A stretch of 20,374 nucleotides of DNA from Clostridiales bacterium (GTDB lineage: Bacteria > Bacillota > Clostridia > Lachnospirales > WQUN01), in NCBI GenBank assembly GCA_031269415.1, contig JAISZF010000138.1, positions 1-20,374 of the forward strand, read 5' to 3'. Under the pieces are notes generated by a model. It was given only the letters and a program-made list of their open reading frames with translations. It searched no databases and had not been told where the DNA came from. Positions 7,026-13,493 of the stretch are shown piece after piece. Position numbers and translations under genes: made by a program. Position 1 is the first letter of the stretch; the number at the start of each line of letters is the position of its first letter.

Positions 7026-8049
7026 AAAGCCCTCCTGTTTTGTCATAAATAATGCCCAGTGCCGCTTCGATCACCTGAAGCGTGCTCATATGGGTAGAAT
7101 CTATCAGCACTGCGTCGTCGGCGCGTTTTAGCGGTGAATGCTCGCGCAGCGTGTCGCGGCGGTCACGATCCTCGAGGTTACGCCTGATCTCCGCGAAATT
7201 CGCCCTCACCCCCATATCGGCCATGTCCTTTAAGCGCCTTCGAGCTCGCTCGTCTATATCGGCGTCCAAATATATCTTTATATCCGCGTCAGGCAGAACC
7301 CGCGTGCCGATATCCCTGCCCTCCATTACAATATTATTCCCCTCCGCCGTCTTCCTCTGCGTTATAAGGAGTTTCTCACGCACAGCCGGTATCGCGGCCA
7401 CTTTTGAGGAAGCGTCTGAAACCTCAGGCGCGCGGAGCTCGTCTGTCACATCAACGCCGTTCAGTAAAACCCTTTGAATACTATTTCGATTCTCTACAGA
7501 TAGACTCATACCCGCCAAAGCGTTTTCCACTAATTTTGAGTCTGTCAAGGAAATGTTTTCTTTCAGGCAGAAATACCCGACCGCGCGGTACATCGCGCCG
7601 GTATCCACGTAGATGAACCCCAAGGCCTCGGCGAGCTTTTTGGCCAGCGTACCCTTGCCCACCCCGGCCGGACCGTCTACGGCAACGGCGAAAAATTTGG
7701 CGTACTCTGGCCGGAGCCGCGCCGCTTCTTTCATATATATATGCCTCGCGCCGCGACGCTCATTACCCGTTTCCGCTAAAACCATCACCCGCAGACATTT
7801 CGGCAGGCTGCCCTCGACATACATCTCCCCTAGGCACATCAGCCCCGCCTCGGTTATGCCCAGTTCCCGCGCCGCCTCGGCGGGATACGCCCGGTTCAGG
7901 TCGTTCGTCGCGGAGAATATAACGGATACAATCCGCCGAATCTCCAGCCTGTTGGATTTTATAATCTCGGACAGCAGTATCCTCGCGGAGGAGAGGATCT
8001 CCTCGCGCGTATTATCGTCAACAGTTATGGCTCCCCTGATTGCTATCAT
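7006..8049 (-). CDS. cmk: Chorismate mutase (AroH type) fused to cytidylate kinase
   Basis: One continuous 347-residue frame with two enzymes. Residues 1-117 match monofunctional AroH chorismate mutase (chorismate to prephenate): Arg5 (IRGA), Arg61 (ARELG), Cys72 and Glu75 (CLGEMYVEG), Arg87 (CLRVMV) and Tyr105 (RHIYMKEA) fall where the Bacillus subtilis active-site residues Arg7, Arg63, Cys75, Glu78, Arg90 and Tyr108 lie. Residues 120-347 are a full-length CMP/dCMP kinase: P-loop GPAGVGKGT (126-134), YVDTGAMYRA, the CMP-binding insert, and EGRDIGTRVLPDADIKIYLDA. AroH lacks its usual C-terminal tail and runs straight into the kinase with no linker. The start is ATG 8049, with GGGAGGG about 8 bases upstream, overlapping the flavoprotein stop as ATGA; the ATG at 8073 would lie well inside the previous gene. 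Both activities look intact. Confidence 0.95.
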   Translation of the reverse strand: MIAIRGAITVDDNTREEILSSARILLSEIIKSNRLEIRRIVSVIFSATNDLNRAYPAEAARELGITEAGLMCLGEMYVEGSLPKCLRVMVLAETGNERRGARHIYMKEAARLRPEYAKFFAVAVDGPAGVGKGTLAKKLAEALGFIYVDTGAMYRAVGYFCLKENISLTDSKLVENALAGMSLSVENRNSIQRVLLNGVDVTDELRAPEVSDASSKVAAIPAVREKLLITQRKTAEGNNIVMEGRDIGTRVLPDADIKIYLDADIDERARRRLKDMADMGVRANFAEIRRNLEDRDRRDTLREHSPLKRADDAVLIDSTHMSTLQVIEAALGIIYDKTGGLYGIRDS

Positions 8050-9266
8050 TTTAACATCCCTCCCGCGGCGCAACCGGAGGTAAAACCTGTTGAGAAAGCA
8101 ATCTGCAGGTTGTATCCGCCTGTCAGCGCGTCCACGTCCAGAATCTCGCCGGCAAAATACAGCCCCTTTATAAACTTTGACTCCATTGTTGTCGGATTAA
8201 TCTCTTTCACATCCACACCGCCCCGTGTGATAACCGCGCTTTCGAAACCGGATAAGCCCAGTACGTTCAACTTTAGACATTTAATTAACTTAATCAGCGC
8301 TTTTCTTTCAACTTTGGTTATACCGTTTACCTTTTTTGACGCATTGACGCCGGAAAGCCTGACAATTACCGGTATCAGCGCGCGCGGGAGCAAGTCGTCA
8401 AGCGCGTTGCTAAAATCTCTGTTCTTATACAGTTGAAAATCCCGCAGTACGCGAGCGTCTAAAGTCTGTTCATCCAGAGCGGGTTTTAGGTCTATATCAA
8501 TCCCGTGCTTGTCCCCATCGCTGAAAAAGCGGCTGGCTGAGAGTATAACCGGGCCTGAAACACCGAAGTGCGTAAACAGGAGTTCGCCGAAGTCTTTATA
8601 GACGACGCCCGTACTGTTTCGCATTACTATGCCCGCGTTTTTTAAAGTCAGCCCTTGCAGTTCGGAAACCCACGATTCGGATGTACGCATCGGCGTCAGC
8701 GACGGCCTGAGCTTTGTGACGCCATGACCCGCCTTTTTGGCAAATCGGTAGCCGTCGCCCGTGGAGCCGGTGGCGGGATACGATAGCCCTCCCGGGGCCA
8801 AGATCAAACTCTCCGCTCTATATACGCGCTCTCCGAGCCTTATTGTTTTTATTTTACCGAACTCTATATCCGTAACCGCCGCGTTGAGTTTTATCTCCAC
8901 CGCGTTTCTTACCAGATACCTCTCCATTGCCGATACTATATCCTCCGCCTTTCCCGACTCCGGAAACACGCGCCGGCCGCGCTCAACCACGAGTTTGACA
9001 CCCAGGCTTTCAAAAAACGACATGGTTTGAACGCTGGAAAACTTATTGAAAGCTCCCCGAAGGAAACTGGGGTTTCCGGGCGTATTAGCCAGCAGACCGT
9101 CGGCGTCGCGGGCGTTGGTTACATTACATCGCCCTTTGCCGGTTATTGAAAGTTTGCGGCCAAGCCTGACGTTCTTCTCAAGCAGAACGACATCCTCGCC
9201 CGCGGACGCCGCGGCTCCGGCGGCCATCATGCCCGCCGGGCCGCCTCCGATTACAACAACGCTCAT
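8046..9266 (-). CDS. BaiN/HI0933-family NAD(P)/FAD-dependent oxidoreductase
   Basis: Flavoprotein of 406 residues from the HI0933/YhiN/BaiN family. The N-terminus is a Rossmann FAD site, VVVIGGGPAGMMAAGAA with GGGPAG at 7-12, then an Glu-ending strand (LLEKN) and the family signature GKGRCNVTN near residue 45. The C-terminal FAD motif GLYFAGEILDVDALTGGYN is complete. Some members reduce bile-acid intermediates, but most are uncharacterised, so no substrate is assigned. It is the first gene of a five-gene operon, with its own promoter at 9294-9322 and a GGGGG-containing ribosome site before the ATG. A flavoprotein of this family ahead of aroH/cmk is, to my knowledge, common in Clostridia, so this is likely a housekeeping rather than a bile-acid gene. 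Confidence 0.92.
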   Translation of the reverse strand: MSVVVIGGGPAGMMAAGAAASAGEDVVLLEKNVRLGRKLSITGKGRCNVTNARDADGLLANTPGNPSFLRGAFNKFSSVQTMSFFESLGVKLVVERGRRVFPESGKAEDIVSAMERYLVRNAVEIKLNAAVTDIEFGKIKTIRLGERVYRAESLILAPGGLSYPATGSTGDGYRFAKKAGHGVTKLRPSLTPMRTSESWVSELQGLTLKNAGIVMRNSTGVVYKDFGELLFTHFGVSGPVILSASRFFSDGDKHGIDIDLKPALDEQTLDARVLRDFQLYKNRDFSNALDDLLPRALIPVIVRLSGVNASKKVNGITKVERKALIKLIKCLKLNVLGLSGFESAVITRGGVDVKEINPTTMESKFIKGLYFAGEILDVDALTGGYNLQIAFSTGFTSGCAAGGMLK

Positions 9267-9293
9267 AATAACCCCCGCTCTTATACTAATGTC

Positions 9294-9322
9294 ATTATAT
9301 AGACATATTCGGGTTTTGGCAA
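9294..9322 (-). promoter_or_regulatory. Sigma-A promoter of the baiN-like/aroH-cmk/plsC/ispH operon
   Basis: On the minus strand TTGCCA (9322-9317), 17-base spacer, perfect TATAAT (9299-9294). The start is expected near 9288, about 20 bases before the flavoprotein ATG. It begins directly after the U-tract of the spoVS terminator, which separates the two operons cleanly. Confidence 0.85.
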
Positions 9323-9330
9323 GGAAATCA

Positions 9331-9356
9331 AAAAGCCGTCTGCATGCACAGACGGC
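9331..9356 (-). terminator. Intrinsic terminator after spoVS
   Basis: On the minus strand GCCGTCTG, a 6-base loop, CAGACGGC, then TTTTTGATTT. The 8-bp GC-rich stem begins 7 bases after the spoVS stop codon. It closes the rpmF-to-spoVS unit. Confidence 0.9.
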
Positions 9357-9362
9357 CTGAAC

Positions 9363-9623
9363 CTAGCGTTTTTCAACTAAAAAATGAATTGAGGTTTTGG
9401 TCAGCCCGTCAACCTCAAGCTGCGAAAAAGACGGAATACATACTAATTCAATGCCGTTAGGCGCCACGTAACCCCGGGCTATAGCGATACTCTTTACGGC
9501 TTGATTAACTGCGCTGGCGCCTATCGCCACCAGATCGACCTGCATATTATTTCGCGATATCGCCGCAATGGCCCCCGCTACCGATTTCGGCACGGAACTG
9601 GATGAAACCTTTAACGTCTCCAC
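9363..9623 (-). CDS. spoVS: Stage V sporulation protein S
   Basis: Small Alba-like protein that in Bacillus subtilis acts in sporulation from septation to coat assembly; biochemical role not settled. The sequence is near consensus: VETLKVSSSSVPKSVAGAI, then VAIGASAVNQAVKSIAIARG and a C-terminal strand ending EKR. I choose GTG 9623, which gives 86 residues, exactly the usual family length, with GGGAGGAG six bases upstream; the ATG at 9680 adds 19 residues absent from the family. It is separated from rnc by 126 bases in which I see no clear sigma-A or sigma-H promoter, so it may be read from the upstream genes. A terminator follows. Its presence is the main sign that the organism makes endospores or descends from a spore-former. 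Confidence 0.95.
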   Translation of the reverse strand: METLKVSSSSVPKSVAGAIAAISRNNMQVDLVAIGASAVNQAVKSIAIARGYVAPNGIELVCIPSFSQLEVDGLTKTSIHFLVEKR

Positions 9624-9749
9624 ATGTTCTCCTCCCTGTCTTGCGTTATGTCTGAACGTGATGTAATGATACAGCCGCACAGAGATTTATCCCTATTACG
9701 ACAATTACTATGCGGTTATTTTGCGCAGGATGTAGGAAAATATACTATA

Positions 9750-10436
9750 TTAACGCAGACCCAGTTTCTTTACGGCTTCCGCAGCGGCGTTCTGTTCGGC
9801 TTCCTTTTTGCTTCTGCCGCTGCCCGCTCCGAGTATTTTCCCGTTATGCCTGACCTTCGCGGTAAATCTTTTATTATGATCGGGTCCGGATTCATCGGTT
9901 ATAACATAATTCAAAGGGATCTTACTGTTTTTTTGAAACGATTCCTGCAGAAATGTCTTATTGTCAAACTGCTCGAGACTATCGGACTGCCGGCGGATCT
10001 CCCCGTCAAAGCAATCGTGTATAAACGCGCGCGCGCGTTCAAGCCCGCCGTCCAGAAACAGAGCGCCAACCACCGCTTCCATGGCGTCGGCCAGAAGAGC
10101 GTCCCTATGGCGTCCGCCTGTACTCTCCTCTCCCCTGCCCAGACGCAGATACTCTTCTATGCCCGTTTCATGGCCCGCTTTTGCCAAACTGGCCTCGCAC
10201 ACTAACCCGGCGCGGAATTTGGTCAACTGGCCTTCATCATAGTCCGGAAACCGCTTATACAGCAATTCGCTGATCAGCACCTCAAGGACCGCGTCCCCGA
10301 GAAACTCCAGCCGTTCGTTATGCTCCGGCGAGTCCGGCGACCGCTCGTGCGCGTATGAGCTGTGTGTGAACGCCTGCTCCAGTAAACCGGCGTCGTTAAA
10401 TGTATACTTGAGCTTTTCAAAAACCCTCTCGTACAT
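9750..10436 (-). CDS. rnc: Ribonuclease III
   Basis: Double-strand-specific endoribonuclease that processes rRNA precursors and structured mRNAs. The 228-residue protein has the catalytic signature NERLEFLGDAVLEVL at residues 40-54. Metal ligands are Glu44, Asp48, Asp117 and Glu120 (ALLADAMEAVVGALF), in the spacing of the Escherichia coli enzyme. A double-stranded-RNA-binding domain spans about 157-227, beginning DNKTFLQESFQK and ending KKEAEQNAAAEAVKKL. The ATG lies two bases after the acpP stop codon, so the two genes are surely co-transcribed. In many Clostridia smc and ftsY follow rnc; here spoVS follows instead. Confidence 0.97.
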   Translation of the reverse strand: MYERVFEKLKYTFNDAGLLEQAFTHSSYAHERSPDSPEHNERLEFLGDAVLEVLISELLYKRFPDYDEGQLTKFRAGLVCEASLAKAGHETGIEEYLRLGRGEESTGGRHRDALLADAMEAVVGALFLDGGLERARAFIHDCFDGEIRRQSDSLEQFDNKTFLQESFQKNSKIPLNYVITDESGPDHNKRFTAKVRHNGKILGAGSGRSKKEAEQNAAAEAVKKLGLR

Positions 10437-10438
10437 AA

Positions 10439-10666
10439 TTACCGCGCGTTTTGCAGGAACGCCACGGCGTCCCCCACAGTCACAATCTTCTCCGCGTCCT
10501 CATTTGAGAATTCCAAGTCGAAGATATCCTCCAACTCGGAGATAATCTGGAAAACGTCCAGTGAATCCGCTCCCAAATCCTTGGTAAAGGACGTTTCCAT
10601 TTTTATCTTATCCTTGCTGATGCCCATCTGCTCTGAGATGACTTCGCGGATCTTTTCAAACTCCAT
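10439..10666 (-). CDS. acpP: Acyl carrier protein
   Basis: Carrier of growing acyl chains for fatty-acid and phospholipid synthesis. It is 75 residues long, acidic, with the phosphopantetheine attachment site Ser35 in DLGADSLD. The recognition helix that follows (VFQIISELEDIFDLEF) has the acidic face expected for partner enzymes. The ATG lies 11 bases inside the 3' end of plsX and is preceded by GGGAG. PlsX, encoded just upstream, uses acyl-ACP as substrate, so the pairing is functional. Confidence 0.97.
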   Translation of the reverse strand: MEFEKIREVISEQMGISKDKIKMETSFTKDLGADSLDVFQIISELEDIFDLEFSNEDAEKIVTVGDAVAFLQNAR

Positions 10667-11684
10667 TACTCTCGCTCCCTTTTATAGTGTCTTTCCGTAT
10701 ACTCTCCGAGATCTTTTCGATTATACCCTTTTCCGCGAATTCCGTACAACGGGTTATAGCGGATCGTATAGCTTTGGCGTCCGAGCTGCCGTGCGCTTTT
10801 ACGACAAGCGCCTTAAGCCCCAGAAACGGCGCGCCGCCCACCTCGCTGTAATCAAAACTCTTTTTCAGGTTCTTAAACGCGCCTTTAGCCATCAAAGCGC
10901 CGAGCTTGGAGATTACGGACGACTTAAGTTCTTTCTTTATCATGCCCAGCATGGCCTTGGCAAAACCTTCCGTGTATTTAAGCACCACGTTGCCGGTGAA
11001 CGCGTCGCAGACGACCACGTCCGCCGCGCCCAGCGGCATGTCTCGCGCTTCGAGATTGCCGATAAAATTAAGTTCGGAGGATTCCAACAAGCCGTAAGCC
11101 TCTTTAGTCAGCGCGTTTCCCTTTTCGCGCTCCGCGCCGATATTCAAGAGACCCACGCGCGGTTTTTCTATATTCATCACGTATTCCATGTATATAGAAC
11201 CCATTTTCGCGAATTGAAGCAGATATCCGGGTTTGGCGTCTACATTCGCTCCGCTGTCGATCAGAAACGAAAACCCCTTTTCATTGGGCAGCAGCGCGCC
11301 CAGCGCGGGACGCTCCACGCCTTTTATCCGCCCGACGATCAGCGTCGCGCCTGTAAGCAGCGCGCCGGTAGCGCCCGCGGATACAAACGCTTGCGCCCGA
11401 TCCTCTTTAAGCAGATTAAGACCCTTAACGATGGAGCTGTCTTTCTTCTGGCGTATCGCGGACGTAGGCTGCTCGTCGTTTCCGATAACTTCGGAAGCCC
11501 CGATCAGCTTAATCCGAGCGGCGTCGTATTTGTACGCGGAGAGTTCGCGTTTAACCGCGTCCTCCCTGCCCACCAGCAATATATTGACCCTTGCGTCGGC
11601 GAGGGCTTCCACCGCGCCTTTGACCGTTTCCCTTGGGGCGTCGTCGCCGCCCATGGCGTCCACAGCGATAAAAATTCCACCCAA
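10656..11684 (-). CDS. plsX: Phosphate acyltransferase PlsX
   Basis: Converts acyl-ACP and phosphate to acyl-phosphate and ACP, the entry point to phospholipid synthesis in Gram-positive bacteria. Family motifs are IAVDAMGGDDAP near the start, FVSAGATGALLTGATLIVGR, LIDSGANVDAKP, and VVCDAFTGNVVLKYTEG. The start is uncertain. I prefer TTG 11684, with GAGGTG seven bases upstream, giving 342 residues, close to the family's 330-340. ATG 11699 has no clear ribosome site; ATG 11789 would add a non-homologous stretch translated through an intrinsic terminator hairpin. An 11-base overlap links it to acpP. No plsX promoter is visible, so it seems to depend on transcription passing the terminator at 11755-11779. 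Confidence 0.95.
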   Translation of the reverse strand: MGGIFIAVDAMGGDDAPRETVKGAVEALADARVNILLVGREDAVKRELSAYKYDAARIKLIGASEVIGNDEQPTSAIRQKKDSSIVKGLNLLKEDRAQAFVSAGATGALLTGATLIVGRIKGVERPALGALLPNEKGFSFLIDSGANVDAKPGYLLQFAKMGSIYMEYVMNIEKPRVGLLNIGAEREKGNALTKEAYGLLESSELNFIGNLEARDMPLGAADVVVCDAFTGNVVLKYTEGFAKAMLGMIKKELKSSVISKLGALMAKGAFKNLKKSFDYSEVGGAPFLGLKALVVKAHGSSDAKAIRSAITRCTEFAEKGIIEKISESIRKDTIKGSESNGV

Positions 11685-11754
11685 AACCCCGCACCTCATC
11701 CCATGTTCATATTGATCGCGATCCGCCGAGCTTGTCCGTCCGTCCTGCCATCGC

Positions 11755-11779
11755 AAAAAAAGACAGCCATGGGCTGTCT
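11755..11779 (-). terminator. Intrinsic terminator or attenuator between rpmF and plsX
   Basis: On the minus strand AGACAGCC, a 3-base loop, GGCTGTCT, merging into seven T residues (11761-11755). It starts 11 bases after the rpmF stop and lies 71 bases before the plsX start. It looks fully functional, so plsX-acpP-rnc expression would require read-through. I see no promoter between it and plsX. Confidence 0.85.
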
Positions 11780-11789
11780 GTATGTTCAA

Positions 11790-11975
11790 TCACTCCGCGA
11801 CCTTCAGCACTTCCCGTTTATTGTAGGAACCGCAGGAACGGCAGGCTCTATGGGACCGCATGAGTTCACCGCACTTGCTGCAGACAACCAAGCTGGGCAA
11901 CGTGATTTTCCAGCTTTGGGCTTTTCTTTTATCCCTGCGGGCTTTGGAATGTTTACCCTTTGGGCAGATAGACAT
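11790..11975 (-). CDS. rpmF: Large-subunit ribosomal protein bL32
   Basis: Structural protein of the 50S subunit, 61 residues. It keeps the basic N-terminal segment HSKARRDKRKAQ and the zinc-ribbon form with four cysteines, CSKCGE and CRSCGSYN (C+ form). The ATG at 11975 has an excellent AAGGAGGTGA site six bases upstream. The gene lies at the head of the plsX-acpP-rnc unit and has a promoter at 12088-12116 with a structured leader of about 105 bases. The DUF177/YceD gene that usually sits just before rpmF is absent here. Confidence 0.96.
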   Translation of the reverse strand: MSICPKGKHSKARRDKRKAQSWKITLPSLVVCSKCGELMRSHRACRSCGSYNKREVLKVAE

Positions 11976-12000
11976 ACCGGCTCACCTCCTTATTCTTCGC

Positions 12001-12046
12001 AAGACATCGAAACGCGGATTGTGATCCGGCTGGCATCCGCGGTCTT
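12001..12046 (-). promoter_or_regulatory. Structured 5' leader of the rpmF operon
   Basis: Within the predicted leader the minus strand forms a hairpin: inner stem CGCGGAT with ATCCGCG (7 bp, 15-base loop) and outer stem AAGAC with GTCTT (5 bp), with 7 extra bases (12006-12012) unpaired on the 3' side. It ends about 10 bases before the ribosome site of rpmF (11982-11991). Twelve Watson-Crick pairs in two stacked stems suggest a regulatory RNA, possibly a ribosomal-protein leader, but I recognise no known class. Confidence 0.45.
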
Positions 12047-12087
12047 CTTAATTCTTTGTCATTTAAATCAACTGCGCCAATTTTCAT

Positions 12088-12116
12088 ATACTATCATAAG
12101 CCTAATCCGATGTCAA
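12088..12116 (-). promoter_or_regulatory. Sigma-A promoter of the rpmF-plsX-acpP-rnc operon
   Basis: Minus strand: consensus TTGACA (12116-12111), 17-base spacer, TAGTAT (12093-12088). The start is expected near 12081, leaving a leader of about 105 bases before rpmF. Confidence 0.82.
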
Positions 12117-12133
12117 GGCGAACAACCCCGCCG

Positions 12134-12155
12134 CGCGGATTTTTCCGCGTTTTTT
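12134..12155 (+). terminator. Plus-strand terminator-like hairpin between ackA and rpmF
   Basis: CGCGGA, four T, TCCGCG, then six T, readable as a terminator only on the plus strand, although the genes on both sides are on the minus strand. Next to it (about 12160-12180) a second hairpin, AATCGG with CCGATT, has no U-tract on either strand. The rest of the stretch up to the ackA stop at 12294 holds no gene I can support. Confidence 0.5.
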
Positions 12156-12293
12156 GTTAATCGGTTTTATCCGATTCCAGTTCCTGCCGAGCAAGCGCCA
12201 ACGGCTCAAATGCCATTATCCATACAGCAAAACACCGTCCCTCGCAATAACTCTTTCCAAAGTCGGGCCGCCCTTACGGCGATCAACCTTTAT

Positions 12294-13484
12294 TTACCGA
12301 CCCGCTAGCAGCCCCGCCGTATCGCGGGCAATCATCAGTTCTTCGTTCGTGGGTATCACCAGCGCGCGCACCTTGGAATCATCAGTGGCAAAATCCGCCT
12401 CTTTGCCGCGCGTGTTATTCTTTTGACTATCCGCGCGCAGGCCCAGATATCCTAAATACGAGCAAACCTCCGCGCGCGAACTCATACTGTTTTCACCCAA
12501 GCCGGCCGTAAACACCACGGCGTCCGCGCCGTTCATGGCCGCCGCGTACTCGCCGACGGTTTTAGCAACGCGGTAATGAAACAGATCCAACGCTATAACC
12601 GCTCGCGAATTTCCCTGTTTCTTGGCGTCCTCTATATCGCGGAAATCGCTGGACACGCCGGACAGCCCCAGCACCCCGGATTTCTTATTCAGTATATTTT
12701 CAACGTCTTTAACGGATATCCGCTCTTTCTCCACCAAAAACGGAATGATTGCCGGATCCAGGCTGCCGCTGCGCGTACCCATCGCCAAGCCCTCCAGCGG
12801 CGTTAAGCCCATGCTGGTGTCAATTGATTTACCGTATTCGACAGCGCAAACGCTGGCGCCGTTGCCGAGGTGGCACGTAATAATCTTCAGGCTTTCCAGC
12901 GGTTTCCCCAGCATGGCGGCGGCGCGCTGAGCCACATATTTATGGCTGGTGCCATGGAAGCCGTATTTGCGGATCTTGCGCTTCTCATACAATTCATACG
13001 GTATTGCGTACAGATACGCTTTCGGCGGCATAGTCTGATGAAACGCGGTGTCAAACACAACCGCCTGCGGCACTCCGGGCATCAGTTCTTCGCACGCGTT
13101 TATGCCGATCAGGTTCGGTGGGTTATGAAGCGGAGCTAAAGCGCAGCACTCCTCAATCGCTTTCTTAACCTCGCCAGTGACTATGACAGACTGGCTGAAG
13201 TACTCGCCGCCGTGTACGACACGGTGGCCGACGGCGTTTACCTCGCCGATCGAATTCAACACGCCGTGATCCTTGTTCAGGAGGGCGTCCAGCACCAAAC
13301 GGATCGCGTCCGTGTGGTTCTTCATCTCCGCGTCCGCGGTATACTCCGCCTTGCCGGAGTGTTTCAGGCGTCCGTCTATGCCGATGCGCTCGCACAAACC
13401 CTTAGCCAGCACGCGCTCGCCTTCCATGTCTATCAATTGATATTTAAGGGATGAACTGCCGCAGTTAACAACTAATATCTTCAT
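12294..13484 (-). CDS. ackA: Acetate kinase
   Basis: Transfers phosphate between acetyl phosphate and ADP, giving acetate and ATP, in fermentative energy conservation. The 396-residue protein begins with the family signature MKILVVNCGSSSLKYQL (Asn7). It has HRVVHGG (Arg88), VFDTAFH (Asp145), GFHGTSHKYV (His177), CHLGNGAS and MGTRSGSLDP, so the ASKHA-fold active site is intact. The ribosome site AAGGAG overlaps the TAA of pta, and the two genes are nine bases apart, so they are coupled. No minus-strand terminator is evident after the stop codon. Confidence 0.97.
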   Translation of the reverse strand: MKILVVNCGSSSLKYQLIDMEGERVLAKGLCERIGIDGRLKHSGKAEYTADAEMKNHTDAIRLVLDALLNKDHGVLNSIGEVNAVGHRVVHGGEYFSQSVIVTGEVKKAIEECCALAPLHNPPNLIGINACEELMPGVPQAVVFDTAFHQTMPPKAYLYAIPYELYEKRKIRKYGFHGTSHKYVAQRAAAMLGKPLESLKIITCHLGNGASVCAVEYGKSIDTSMGLTPLEGLAMGTRSGSLDPAIIPFLVEKERISVKDVENILNKKSGVLGLSGVSSDFRDIEDAKKQGNSRAVIALDLFHYRVAKTVGEYAAAMNGADAVVFTAGLGENSMSSRAEVCSYLGYLGLRADSQKNNTRGKEADFATDDSKVRALVIPTNEELMIARDTAGLLAGR

Positions 13485-13493
13485 AGAATCTCC

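Noticed and set aside
7006..8073. Upstream ATG at 8073 for the aroH-cmk gene
   Set aside because: It would lie inside the flavoprotein gene and adds eight residues not found in AroH. ATG 8049 has a strong ribosome site and the ATGA overlap.
9363..9680. ATG 9680 as the spoVS start
   Set aside because: GTG 9623 has a strong ribosome site and gives the exact family length.
9624..9749. A sporulation-type promoter before spoVS
   Set aside because: I looked for sigma-A and sigma-H patterns on the minus strand and found no pair with acceptable spacing.
10656..11789. ATG 11789 as the plsX start
   Set aside because: It would place the rpmF terminator hairpin inside plsX and add about 35 residues unlike the family.
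10581..12308. Plus-strand open frame of 575 codons
   Set aside because: It lies antisense to plsX and rpmF, whose identity is certain. Its sequence is rich in Arg, His and Phe without domains, as expected from the reverse of biased codon use.
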